DNA of 64,000 bases from Dactylellina haptotyla. Lineage: Eukaryota > Ascomycota > Orbiliomycetes > Orbiliales > Orbiliaceae. This document shows, one piece after another, positions 25,392 to 37,051 of this stretch. The notes beneath the pieces were generated by a model. That model did no database searches. It saw only the letters and a program-made list of their open reading frames with translations, and was not told where the DNA came from. A program made the translations under genes and the position numbers. Position 1 is the first letter of the stretch, and each line of letters starts with the position of its first letter. Where the stretch lies: the NCBI GenBank assembly GCA_031310005.1, contig CM062379.1, positions 4,960,001 to 5,024,000 on the forward strand, in the 5' to 3' direction.

Positions 25392-26408
25392 ATGAAGTAC
25401 CAATATACCTGGGTAGTACCTTGCCTTCTCGCAAGTGTTGTCCCGACTTTGGCAGCTCCAAGCACTAATGCAAGAAGAGACAACCTGGTTAAACAATCAG
25501 ACGCGCCCTGGGGTCTCCAGAGAATATCTAGCGGTAAAAAGGTAGACCCGAGTGGGAGCTACGTATACCAATATGACGGCGGATTCGACGTCGGTACTGG
25601 TGTGGATGTTTATGTCCTAGATACTGGCGTTAAGGAGGATGGAGAGTTCGAAAACGGTGTCACAATCGTCAAAAATGGTTTGATGGACCCGGATGATTAT
25701 GTAGGACACGGGTAAGTTAAACCACATAAAAACGTGATGGCCAACTACTAATTATTTTGTTCTTCCCTCAGAACTTTGGTAGCCGGTGTCATCGGCTCTA
25801 CATCGTACGGAGTTGCAAAGAAAGTCAATATTTTGTCCGTTAAGATCGGTGACAGCAACATCGATTACACCTACGTGGTGGAAGGGATTGACGGGGCACG
25901 AAAGAAGCACAATTCTCGCAAGTCCGAGGGTAATTTCATTGCTTCTATTCTAAATATATCCCTAGACTTTCTCAACTCTTCAGAGATGCGAGGTGCCCTT
26001 AGAAGAGCAGCAGACGCTGGAATGCACATAGTTGTTGCCGCTGGGAACGGCGGGAAGGACGCATGCGCATCGTACCCTGCAGCTTATGTCAAAGATATCC
26101 CGTCAATTATCGTCGTGGGTAACCTAGATATGAATGACGCGTTACACAAGACCTCCAACTATGGATCATGCGTCGATATATCGGCACCGGGAACGGATAT
26201 CGAAAGTATAGGCGGGGCGGAAACGGGTACTTCATTTTCCGCACCGATGGTTGCTGGGGTCATCGCTGGACAGGCCGTTAAGAATAGCAGTCTGCGAAGT
26301 GATCCATCAGGAATGAAGAACCATATCCTCAGTAAGGCTGTCGGTGGCATTAGCAACCTCAACGAAAAGGCTGGAACCCCGGATAAGATTTTATTCATGG
26401 GCAACTGA
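25392..26408 (+). CDS. Secreted subtilisin-like serine protease (S8, proteinase K type), compact
   Basis: Extracellular endopeptidase. Exons 25392-25711 and 25772-26408; 318 aa. A signal peptide is visible (hydrophobic core WVVPCLLASVVPTLAAP), then about 14 residues and APWGLQRIS, where the mature proteinase-K-like domain normally begins. Catalytic triad: Asp77 in VYVLDTGV, His106 in GHGTLVAG (split by the intron), Ser261 in GTSFSAPMVAG; oxyanion Asn in VVAAGNGG. The usual inhibitor_I9 propeptide of about 80-90 residues, needed for folding in most relatives, is missing. No upstream in-frame exon was found in the A/T-rich flank, though a missed one is not excluded. The enzyme sits in a gene-sparse stretch next to a cutinase, which suggests nutrient acquisition or host contact (inference). 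Confidence 0.93.
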
Positions 26409-27387
26409 TTCGAGATACTGGTCCCGGACCGACCGTGAAAGAGCGGACTAAACCTTCCTTCGTGTAAATATAGGTCGCGCATTTATTCTTATTAGTATTA
26501 TTGTATTATATTATGCGTTTTTTGATTATACATATTCAAAACTCCAAAAAAGCATATCCATGACTTGCATATCTGTCGAATTTACCAATTGCCTTTCTGC
26601 TCGGCCGCATGTGGTCAGATCTAGATGGGTCGCCATTCGGATTGGCGGGCAGAATAATATCCCAAAGGGTGACTATGATCCGATCATGTCGATAAGCTTG
26701 TATCTAAGAACAGGGCTAGAACCGCAGGAGCTTCGAACTACCACTTGGCATGCTTGTCTATTCTGAAGAGGCCTGGTATCGATAATATAAGTGCACTAAT
26801 TGCTTTGACAAACCATGTTGTGTCATCTGCAACTCCCAAGCATTTTGAGCCCTTTAAGCTAGTCTGCTTCCGGGTAACCTGGTTACCAGACTTGAGGTGT
26901 CCCGTACCGATCGCTTGGTCTAAGCATTAGAACACCAAACCTGGAATTTTCTCTTACTGACGAGGTCGAAATTATAGCCGAAGGTGCAACTCCATCAAGA
27001 TTAATTCAGCCCACCACAACCACAACGCATTTGCCTTATCGCCAAGACCGTTCTACCCACGAGTCCCACGAGAAACGACGTTTCGACACCGCTATCTTGG
27101 TGAGATTTTATCCGATGAAGACAGCTGTACAGGTTTTATAGATTAATTTTAGCTATGTCATGTGGAGATTCTCCAAAGGCCCATGGTAATGCGCAACTAG
27201 TGTGCTTCCGACTTTATAAATATGTCCCTAGATCTTACCGATATTGAATATTTCTTTCTACATCAAAGCCTCCCAGCTTCAGTCATTCCTTCAATAGAAT
27301 AGTCGCTCTTTCATAAACCATAGTTTAAATTTATCAAGAAATATTTTGCCCTTTTTTTTTGAGCAAAAAGTACTTTCAATAGACAAA
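26409..27387. other. Spacer between the two secreted hydrolase genes
   Basis: About 980 bp, A/T-rich, with no gene recognised. It holds the subtilase 3' UTR and the cutinase promoter. Confidence 0.6.
27215..27222 (+). promoter_or_regulatory. TATA box of the cutinase gene
   Basis: TATAAATA lies 173 bp upstream of the cutinase ATG, nearly the same distance as the TATA element of the neighbouring subtilase. Confidence 0.5.
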
Positions 27388-28122
27388 ATGCGTGTCGCCG
27401 TTGCTACAGTTGCCGCTTTCTCGCTCCTCCAAGGGTTGAACGCAGCCCCAGCTAAACTCGAATCTCGTCAAAACACCCGTCAAGACCTCCAAAGTGGTGC
27501 CTGCACAAAGTATACTTTGATCTTTGCGCGTGGTACCGTAGAGCCAGCTGGAAACTTGGGTAGCGTCGGAACTCCTTTCGCCGCTGCTTTGGCGGCTGCG
27601 CTTGGTGGAGGGTTGTCCGTGCAGGGAGTCGACTATGGTGCTAGCGCCCAAGGTGCTATCGCCGGCGGTGATCCAGCAGGCACCCAAGCCATGGTCAACT
27701 GGGTTAAGGCAGCTTGCGCTAACACCAAGATTATCTTGGGTGGCTACAGGTTAGTTTACGAATAAAATTCTATTCCTTCCAATTCACGGTTTATGAACAG
27801 CATTTCTAATCATAACTGATAAATGAACAGTCAAGGTGCCCAGCTTGTCCATAATTCTGTCGCCGCGCTTCCACAAGCCCAAGCCAACAAGATCCAGGCT
27901 ATCGTGACTTTCGGAGATCCAAAGAAGAGCGAAGCGTATGGCAAGGGCCTTCAAGCCAAGTCCCAGACATACTGCCACGCTGGTGACACAATTTGCGCCG
28001 TTACATGCGCACCCACCAATTTCATGTGCTTGATTCAGAATATGCAGGTCAAGCCTCCTCATACAACATATCCTCAGGATGTCGCTGGCGCTGCCGCCTG
28101 GGTTAAGAGCATCGTCGGTTAA
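27388..28122 (+). CDS. Secreted cutinase (CE5 family alpha/beta hydrolase)
   Basis: Serine esterase acting on cutin or related polyesters outside the cell. Exons 27388-27749 and 27831-28122; 217 aa, a usual cutinase size. Signal peptide MRVAVATVAAFSLLQGLNAAPA; the region TKYTLIFARGTVEPAGNLGS is the family's N-terminal signature (YTLIFARGT.E). The nucleophile motif GGYSQGAQLVH is made by splicing, the serine codon (residue 121) being split by the intron. Asp173 lies in CHAGDTIC and His198 in HTTYP; these complete the probable triad. Several Cys residues match disulfides of the family. The ORF upstream at 27346 is in frame, but the Met at 27388 begins the signal peptide and is the better start. 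Confidence 0.95.
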
Positions 28123-31100
28123 GTCTATAGACAGACGATCGCGACACGAGATAAAGAATATTTTTCAGGGCTTCTTGGGTATAAAAGTTAATTACGGGCC
28201 GGTTGCTGTTATTGGATTTTCTCCCATTGACTGATCTCCCATGCTGGATCTCATGAAAGACCGCCGTGTATATGTATCAGGGATGTATCTATATCAATGA
28301 GAATATTTTCAAACATAACACAATATTCACAAACAGTGCCTAATATGTGCCTATCAATGTCTACTGGTCTAGAGCAAGGCTGTAGCAGACGATCGGAGAC
28401 GTGATTTCTGGATGCCTTGAGCTGTGTGGCCGCGTAAGAAAGTCCCCGCCGGAATTGGAGCCCTCAAAACATAAGTTATAGCAAACAAATTATTTATGAA
28501 ACCAATCGCAATCGCTATTAATTATCGCGCGGAGTCATCTTTGATGTGTCCGGAAGTTTCTCATACTCATGTATCATCCAAGGCTGCAATATTATAATGG
28601 TACTTAGCATCTTTCCACCAAACATAGTTGCGGAAGTCCCACGGACCGGGCTGGAATTTCAGTTGAAGCATGTTACACAAATGCCGTGCCAACCTATAAA
28701 TGCCGTGGTATGTATCACGAAACCTTTTTTATTCAGGCTATCATAGGCTGGTTCTCTAGTGGGAAATATCAGTCCATTCTACTGGACACGGTGCATATTT
28801 TAGTTCGCATTTCTAGTATCCTTCGGCGGATAGGGTAGGATTTGGGGATTCTCTGGGAAGCTTCCTATCAAAACCCAGGAAGGGAGAGGGATTGGAAGGA
28901 ATTTTCTCCCGTGTTCATAGTTTGATATTTATTACTTACGCTCTCATGACCTGCAATTAAGTTTCCTTTCACTTTCTCTTTTCAGATTCAAAGGTAGGAA
29001 AGGTTTAAGACGGGAGAATAGAGTTGAAGAAGGGCACGAGCTCACGCCGACTTCTGCTTCCGTCTCATATCCTAGGATCGCCTATTTGTTACATGCATAT
29101 ACTTGCAATTAGCCTCAACGTTGACATGGTTGATGCTTTCTCCCACGCACAGAATCCCCGCCGCCTCGTACTTTTATGAAGACAGGGGGCTCACGGGATA
29201 TCTATTATTCCGGTCGGTTATTCTACCCTTCGTGTACAGTCAAGCTAGGGCATTCGCATATGGCATACAGCGATATTTTATAACCCATGATGATCTGAGG
29301 ATGAGAAAAGTCAGACAGGGTACTGTATTGATAATCTCCGTCCGAACTATGGGACGGTCGTGCCAATTGCGCAATAAACGAGAAATGGCTTCGCTACCTC
29401 TACATGTTTGCACGAGACAGGCAGTTTCTCGGTGTGTGGCGGTCTATTCTTCCAGGTGCAGGGCATGGATGTTTAACCAAGCGGTGCGCCCTTGTGTTTT
29501 GTGGGTCAAGAAGATCCCCACGGCTGGGCTAATATTTGGTTCTTGCATAATACGGCTACTTGGATAGTTGCGGCATAAGAACCAGCAAATATTAATTAAT
29601 TCAAGAGTCACAAGCTCAGCGTACGACCGTGCGAAACGCGGACGCGACTGTCGACTGCTTCGGTCATTTCGGATTGGAATACACAAGAATGACTTTACGA
29701 CTCTGGAAACGATACTTAAATCTCGACTTTTTGTATAAATTATGGCCTCTTCTCCCGATTTCTAAAATAAACCATATCTTTACGGGCTCAGAAATCTAGG
29801 ACACATCGTCGCAAAGCTTTTATCGAATCTCACTTCAGTTACTCTATCGAGAGTATAAGCGAAATACCTTCCTCCTTTGCTGACTTGATTACTTGGTCTC
29901 CCACGAAGGAAAATCCCACCCTTTCAAAGAATACTTTACAGAAATGAGATCGTTCTAGCTATAGATCTTTGAATTATATACTCTTACTTGACTATCCTAA
30001 GAGACACCTTAGTCTACGATCCATATTCCTTCTCTGGAACAATAATGCTTATTCTGCCCTCTCATTAATCGATTAATCGCAATCAATCCGTACGACACTC
30101 ATAAACTAGACTAAAAATCGCCCTCATACCTATTTCGGGAATACCAATTCGAAAATAACACATGCTGAATATTTTTATGCCGCCCTACCAACGAGAATAA
30201 AGTGCAAGTTCAAATTTACAACAGTTACATCAACTTGCAACACCGAATAGTCGGTAAGATAGTAATTTAACAACTTCGCGATATAAATACTAATGAATGA
30301 TTTCTGTGGTTTGCTATCAACCAGGTTCGATTGCAATTTAACAGTAGCTGATTTATCCCAAATTATAAATAATGTGTGGTGATATACAGGCTCAAATCGC
30401 CATTATCGCGTTGAATTCACCGGTCCCCGGCCAGCCTGATGATTCTCCAAATGAAGATACCAATGAAACGCCAGACTAAACTCTTATCATTCCCAGAGCT
30501 GATCCGGGACAACTATTATATTCGGATATAAGCGGAAAGCTTCAGACTGAAAATGTTGATTGTTTTTCGCGTTTCTCGATTTTAAAACGTTGGTTATAGT
30601 TAAATCCAAAAATTGTGATCTCCGTCTTGTCCTCAAGCAAAATTTTGTATTTACTACCAGAATGGCTCTAAATCTGCAAAATACTATTGATAGTCCAGTC
30701 CGTATCTTATTTCCGAAAGCTGTAGCTTGCCAATAACCGGGTAGCCGGATATTTTATCGATGACCGTAGCCACAATGATACATCGCCTATTGCGAGAGTG
30801 CTGGAGTATATGGACCGTGAATCCGGCTATCGAAGAAAGTTGTATTTAGCATCAAGGCGAGTTGGAAACTCGGGAATCGAGCTACTATCGAGGCTGCAGC
30901 GAGCAATTACCGGACACGTCCTAGAATCCACGTCCTAGAATCGCGTGTCGGCGCCACCCGGTATGATGCACGTTGATTGGCATTTACAACCCCCTCGAGC
31001 TCCAGTGGGAGAGATATTATTTGTCATCCGGCTATACCTGGTTTACCACTCTATCTAGCCTTCTCATGAGCTAGGTTCCTCGGCTTTTGTCCTAGGACTG

Positions 31101-34100
31101 CTTCCTTATCTTCGCAGTATTACCGATGGCATCGCACTCATTGCGTAAGCTTAGTGTGCTCCTAGGGAAAAGTAACGGCCTGTCTTCTCATGCAAACATT
31201 CCCTTTATCGGGCCATCTGCCCCCGATAAGGGCCGTAAGCCGACTTTCTCGCAGTCTGTCCGTACCAAAATCCACGGTCCACCTCTCCCAGATTATCTGC
31301 CTTGTGTACCTGTGTGCACTTGCTCGGGATACCCAGTTATGATAAAACTACCCATAACTTACAGCAATTCTAGAATTCCTTACCAAATTACGTATCGGTC
31401 TATGTTATTTCTAGGTCTCCTTCCACAAAAATAGGTCACTCACAATAGATTTCCGTTTTCGCTGATTCAAAAGAAAAACCCAATTTTACTACTAGTATCC
31501 AGATCTAACTTTTCATTCTTACCCATACGTGTGCTAATGTATCAATGCCTAATATTTCTTCGAAGACAAAAATAATTTGAAACCCTAGTCTCTGTCCCAG
31601 ATACCAGTGGCCGAAGCTGCGGTGTTTGTAAATATTTTGTAATCTTAATATACATTGACTCAGCGTTAACGCGGGTAACGGTTGGCTTTGCTAAAGATGA
31701 AACACAGATACGAACCAAGCATAAAGTCATATCAGCAAATACAAGTCGGACTGTCGTGCGGGGTAAGAATATTTGAAAGAGTGATTCCGGAACAAAGGCC
31801 CGTAACTTGGTCCTCAACAACCAACACAGGCTCGCAGGCATCGACTGCTCAGCCTCGTTCTCGGACATGAAAAGCGGGGTAAAAAATGAGGCTCTTATGG
31901 CATCCAGCCTCTTTTTATTAGTGAAGCAAGGCTCGATGGATAATCGTGCTCCCAGGCAAGGGGCTTCGTAACGGTTACTTTTGGACATGCAATGGTTTTC
32001 TCTGATGGACCCGCGGTACCCGTCGTAGATTTCCCATCATGGACCTATTCTCCTGTCGGGTTTGAAAACTCATAGACGAGATGCGACTTTATTATTTCGA
32101 CTCCACACGCTTCAGATTTCAACAGCAGATTAATTAATACCAGGTCTGATAATTGCGATAAGGGCGGACGAATCGCTATGAGTTCACTGCATTATTCATA
32201 CGGATGGTAAGGAATCTGGAGGTGTCGAGAGTTCTGTCTAGTCCCAGCAACCGCTCCCATCAGTCAGCATCCACGGACAGCAACTCCAAATTTCAAGAAG
32301 TCACAAATGCTTGTCCCGTCCCAGAACCTGTCTCCTATTCAATGGTTCAGCCTCAGGATAAGCCACTATTCGCCAAGAGAGCCCGCAAAAGACGTTTATT
32401 TTGTCCTCATATGTGCACATATTCTTTGCTGGGGTTTGTAATGTTTTTTCCATTCTGAAGCCGGTGCCCTGATGGAAGAATTCTAGGAAGATCTTAAGAA
32501 ACCAAAAAAAATGCCATGCCGGCCATCGCGTGTATCCATCTTGTGAAAGACCAGAAATTGTTAGGTAGCAGGAAAACATTACTTCCGAGGTGAATGGGCG
32601 TGCCCTGTGAACGGTGCGAGGGGAACAGGGAGGGCCTTCGCGTTTTCCGCGAACCTGTGGGCTCCGCGAACTCTTGAGTGCATTTGCGATTGTCAGGCTA
32701 GCCCTTCATAAAAAAGCAACACTAAAACCAACCACACCTACATTCTTCACTCGGGACTTGCAAAGCTTGCTTTGGCGTCTAAATATTTTTATTTGGACAG
32801 ACGTTGTTCAATCAGCTTTCCACCCGACCCCGCGCCCAGTGCAATCCTTTGCCTGGTCTCCCGGCACAAATGTGGGAAGCTTGAAAATAGCACCAATCGT
32901 TACATTCCACATTATAGTTTGGAAGACAGGCGGATGTTGACATTTGCGCAAGCCCATATGCACGCTGCATCTCCAAGTGAGGTCTGACGAATCGCTCAAA
33001 CCCACCCAAAGGGTATGACCTGCTGCATCGGTCATCGGGACCATCAATGGCCTTACCTCTGCAAGTTTGAAGTTGAAAGGTTCCAAGATCCTAGTACAGA
33101 GGTACTACCCAACCGACCTGTTACAAGCCGCCGGGGTTTCAATGCCATCGAACAATTCCCTCCCAGTTCGAGTGCTACCCTCTTCGCTAGTATATCAAAT
33201 CTATTTTCGAAATTTGCAAATGTAACAACTATGTTTGAATATTTAAATATCCGTCTCCCCCCTCGATATCAAGCCCGACATCTCCCCTTATATTTAATAC
33301 AACGATATATATTTTTTTTGTTAGCCGCACGCGCAAGATTGCCAGTGCGTACTTCATTTTACCAAGTTCTTGCTCTCCTTGTGCCACCCGCTTCGATCCG
33401 TGTTTTTGGGTGATAGCGAATGTTTGGACGTGGAGCAAGAAAAGCATCGATCGGAGACGCAAATATCAACGACGACCCCGCGGATAGTCTACAGGACGTA
33501 ATCGCCTATCATACACTGGTCCCCAGCGAAGAACTTCCGGAGTACAAGGAAGGGAAACAAATTTTTCTTTTTGCCTTCCCGCCAGACTTTTACGGTTCTA
33601 TATCGTTATTTAATATCACGGCTCAAGAATCATCCTACTCTCCACCTTCAAGTTATCTTGATACGTCGTGGTGCAAATCTCATCCCATTACTTTTGCAAT
33701 GGCGCGCCACATGCGTATTGCCACTCCCCCTCCCCCCAACAATCGTCCATATTCAAGCCTCATTAGTTATAACGGTAAGCGAAATCACTAGATGTTTTCA
33801 AATATGTGTATTGGAGTTCGTAATTTTCGTCACAAGGCCCTGTAATCGTGCTCAAACACCCAAGTTCCAAGCGAAAGTTCGTGTATTCAAGCTTGGCGAG
33901 AGCATCGTTCTGTGCTGTTGCATACATATTAACGTGGGCGTGATCTATTAGGAGCTCTCTCCCCAGCTGGGATCCAAAACCAAGCGCCACCCGCTGCGGT
34001 CGCTCAGCCAGATCCCCAAACATCCCCCCGGACAAACGGTTCAACATCGAACGCACCCGATTCTACGTCGCGACCTGACTCCAGTGGCGCACCCGATAGC

Positions 34101-34492
34101 GGCCCCGCATTCATCCCGCCTCATTCGACCGATTTCCTCCACATCGGAAGCTGGATCGCTGGCCAGTATTCTAATCGAGAAGCTCCTATGTCACCGGCTT
34201 ACACACACCACGTTAGACCTGAGTTTGCGCCTGCACCATCGTCATAAATTAATGTGTTCAGGAATCAGGAACCCGCCCGTTGTTGGTTTCGGATCCCTGG
34301 CCGTATTAATGTGTTGACATGTGATCACCCCAAAAGCTGTGCCGGATCGTGGTACTCTTAGACCGATTGATCAAGAGATGATGTGTCCTTATTTTGTATC
34401 CTTTCGGCGTTCTTTTGGCCCGGCTTCTTGCTAGGCTACCTGATCTCTACTCCTGCCCTTGTTTCCTCGTTCGCGTTCTTGGTATCCTACAC

Positions 34493-34510
34493 TTATTATT
34501 ATTATTATTA
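34493..34510. repeat. TTA microsatellite
   Basis: Six TTA units directly abutting the 71-bp tandem duplication. Similar TTA/ATT runs recur at 35229-35240 and 36571-36597. Confidence 0.85.
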
Positions 34511-34651
34511 CCAGCGCCCCTGTAATCTATCCCGGCTCCGACTTGCGAAGCCGAAAAGCTCTGCGCTCGGCGTTTTGCGTACCAGCGCCCCTGTAATCTA
34601 TCCCGGCTCCGACTTGCGAAGCCGAAAAGCTCTGCGCTCGGCGTTTTTGCG
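34509..34651. repeat. 71-bp tandem duplication, two near-identical copies
   Basis: Copy 1 is 34509-34579 and copy 2 is 34580-34651. They are identical except that copy 2 has five instead of four T in the GGCGTTTTGCG end. Each begins TACCAGCGCC and contains CGACTTGCGAAGCCGAAAAG. The unit is more G/C-rich than its surroundings and abuts a TTA run. Confidence 0.95.
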
Positions 34652-35189
34652 TTGTCATGTCGTTGCATTTCCCAACCTTGTTGCAGTGCCCTAAAGCCGA
34701 TTAGCTTTAATAATCGCCTCAGGGTTCGATGACTTGTTTCCTGGTATTCTTGTTCGTCAAAAACAAAAAAAGTTCTACCCCTCGCGAATTCGAACTAGAG
34801 TCTACGTAAAGCTTGTGTGACGAAACATGGCCTTTTTTTTGGGTGCCGCCGACGGTATTACCAATCCCGAGGCTTCCGTCAGCTGGGCAAGCAAGCTAAG
34901 CGGAGGAGCGCCGGAGGGGGTACGACGTGCTGACATAACCCTCCCCAACACTACATTCCAAAACGGCAAACCGTAAACGTTATGAGGTGTAGGCACCAGG
35001 GTCTTGGAAGCCAATGCTAAGAGGTGGAGATAGCAGTAGAATGAGGAATAACTCGTGGGGACGTGCGAAGGGCAGCACGCAATGCGGGGCGATTTGGTAA
35101 TCCGAATGGCGCAAGGAGATGGTTTGAAATGGGCCGGTTGTGACTCGCGGTTGGGCCGTCGCCGCATTGGCATTCGAGACCCGAGGGGT

Positions 35190-35197
35190 ATATAACA
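35190..35197 (+). promoter_or_regulatory. TATA box of the AsaB/CmcJ-like gene
   Basis: TATATAAC lies 79 bp upstream of the first in-frame ATG (35269) and 280 bp upstream of the internal ATG (35470). It leaves room for a short leader before the first ATG. Confidence 0.45.
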
Positions 35198-35268
35198 GCG
35201 GCATTGAAGGCCTTGTTTTCTCGAAATGTTATTATTATTATTCTAAATGATATTGTAGTCAAGAGTCA

Positions 35269-36345
35269 ATGGTATCTTCTCTGCTCCGTCGAAGTATAGC
35301 AAATCCAAAATTCCTGTCCATTCCGAGCAAGGCCGTCAAATTCCCACGTCCGACGTACACACAGCCGTACCATCTACAACACACAAAATACAACACTGCA
35401 GCTTCGAATACGATTCTTAACGCCTACTTACCGCACACTACTATTCCGCACTCCAGTGTAAATATAAAAATGGCTCCAGCAGCAATTCTCGACCAAACCG
35501 ATGCGACAACCGGTACCCTCTTCTACGTCCACCCGCCAGCAGATGGCTCTAAGCCCTTCGTAAACATCAATGCATCCGCCGAATCCGGTGCCCGTGACAC
35601 GAACCTCCAAGTCAACCCGGTCAACGTCAAAATCAACAATATCCGCACCGCAACCACTCCGATAGGCTTGGACGTCACGGGCTTCGATGTACGCACCGTC
35701 CCCTCTCAGTTCTCCCAGAACCACGAAAACTTCCTCTCCGAATCCAAAATCGAACAAGAATACTACCCCGAAATCCGCGACGCCCTCCTCAAAGCCACTG
35801 GCGCCAAAGAAATCTTCATCTTCGACCACACCATCCGCCGCCGCACGCCGGGTACCCTTGACGACGACCCGTCCAAACGCCAACCGGTAGCCAGAGTCCA
35901 CGTCGACCAGACTACCTCCGCCGCATTCAACCGCGTAAAACGCCACCTCGGCGACCGCGCCGACGAACTCGTGAAGAACAGGTTCCAGCTCATCAACGTC
36001 TGGCGCCCGATCCAGCACACAGCGTCAGACCACCCGCTCGCCGTGGGCGCGTTCACGTCGCTAAATAGAGATAAAGACCTCCTACCCACCACGCTCGTAT
36101 ACCCGGACCCCTTGCCAAACGGTGAAACGTATTCCGTAGCGCACAGTCCATCCCACGAATGGTACTACGTCAAGGACATGACTATTGATGAGATTATGTT
36201 TATCAAATGTTTCGACTCCGAGGGGTTGAAGGAGGACAGCGGGATCGCCTTGTTGACGCCGCATACGGCGTTCGAAGATCCGAATACCCCCGCCGATAGT
36301 CCCGCCAGGCAGAGTATCGAGGTTAGGTGTTTAGTGTTCTATTAG
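35269..36345 (+). CDS. AsaB/CmcJ-like hydroxylase/desaturase family protein
   Basis: Single-exon gene. It belongs to the fungal family annotated as AsaB-like hydroxylase/desaturase or CmcJ/GA4-desaturase-like, often in secondary-metabolite tailoring. Signatures seen: FDHTIRRR, then RVHVDQT, a long RFQLINVWRPI segment, DHPLAVGAF, HEWYYVKDMTIDEIMFIKCFDS. These hold the family's conserved His, Asp and Arg positions. From the first ATG the protein has 358 aa. An internal ATG at 35470 (MAPAAILDQ, context AAAAATGGC) gives 291 aa, closer to the usual family length. The extra 67 residues are basic, have few acidic residues and start MVSSLLRRSIANPK, like a mitochondrial presequence. No biosynthetic cluster partners lie nearby. 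Substrate unknown. Confidence 0.85.
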   Translation: MVSSLLRRSIANPKFLSIPSKAVKFPRPTYTQPYHLQHTKYNTAASNTILNAYLPHTTIPHSSVNIKMAPAAILDQTDATTGTLFYVHPPADGSKPFVNINASAESGARDTNLQVNPVNVKINNIRTATTPIGLDVTGFDVRTVPSQFSQNHENFLSESKIEQEYYPEIRDALLKATGAKEIFIFDHTIRRRTPGTLDDDPSKRQPVARVHVDQTTSAAFNRVKRHLGDRADELVKNRFQLINVWRPIQHTASDHPLAVGAFTSLNRDKDLLPTTLVYPDPLPNGETYSVAHSPSHEWYYVKDMTIDEIMFIKCFDSEGLKEDSGIALLTPHTAFEDPNTPADSPARQSIEVRCLVFY

Positions 36346-37051
36346 ATGGAGTTTATAGAATGCTGTGTTAATGTCCAGCTAGACGGTTGAAATACGAGGA
36401 AGATATACTAATAATATGAAATACTTGATCTACTTAGTTGGCGCTAAATTTTTATGTTTTTTTTTTTTTTTGAAAACATTTTGAATTATTATTGTATTGC
36501 ATATTTTGTTCATGGCAATCTATTAGGACGGTTGAAGCGAAATTTATTGTTAGTACTAAACAAGTCATTGATTATTATTATTATTATTATTATTATAACA
36601 CCAGCCCAAATTCTGGCTCGCGTATTAGGATCATTTAAAAGGTGAAAAAGTAAAAGCAAGCAATATAGCAATTAACCCAAAAAGCAGAGCAGAAAGCAGA
36701 CTATTATACAGTGTGTCAATTTACAGCAGTACACCTTTTTTTTTGCCCTCTGGTATCTTTTTCTTTGGCAGTACTAGTATCGTATATTTTCAGTTCCCAC
36801 AACACCATATCAGAAAGCTCCCGTCGACGAACAATAACACCCGCATTCGGTTTTCCAGGTTCCAACTCCACATAATTGCGCGAAAATACCATAAAGACAT
36901 GAAAACGATAGATAGAAAAGGCAGATAAGTCTAGCGAAACAGCAATAACGAAAGATCGACACCGGGAACACCAACAACTCACGCGTAGAAAAGAAGATAT
37001 TAATAAGTTATAAGGTTAGCAGTTCTCAAAGTAAACCGGCGCGTAAAACTA
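36346..37051. other. Convergent intergenic region
   Basis: About 700 bp between two genes ending toward each other. It holds both 3' ends, a poly-T run at 36457-36471 and an ATT microsatellite. No gene recognised. Confidence 0.6.
36571..36597. repeat. ATT microsatellite
   Basis: Nine ATT units without interruption in a convergent intergenic region. Confidence 0.9.

Larger units (their letters stand above)
28123..35268. other. 7.1-kb gene-poor, A/T-richer region
   Basis: No ORF here exceeds about 155 codons and none shows a domain signature or a credible chain of exons. The most coding-like piece is 33420-33600 in the plus frame (mixed, acidic, G-initial codons), possibly a gene remnant. Short direct repeats occur at about 30918-30946 (CACGTCCTAGAAT twice), and a 71-bp tandem duplication at 34509-34651. 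No transposase or reverse-transcriptase motif was seen. The region could be an old repeat-eroded tract, but I cannot show C-to-T decay without a less mutated relative to compare. Confidence 0.6.

Noticed and set aside
29103-29567. 154-codon ORF in the gene-poor tract
   Set aside because: No domain, no neighbouring exon and irregular composition; most likely chance.
34700-34730. GGGTTCGATGAC resembling a tRNA/SINE box B
   Set aside because: No box A at a suitable distance and no cloverleaf could be drawn.
34785-34800. GCGAATTCGAAC resembling a tRNA T-loop
   Set aside because: The arms do not pair and the rest of a tRNA is missing on both strands.
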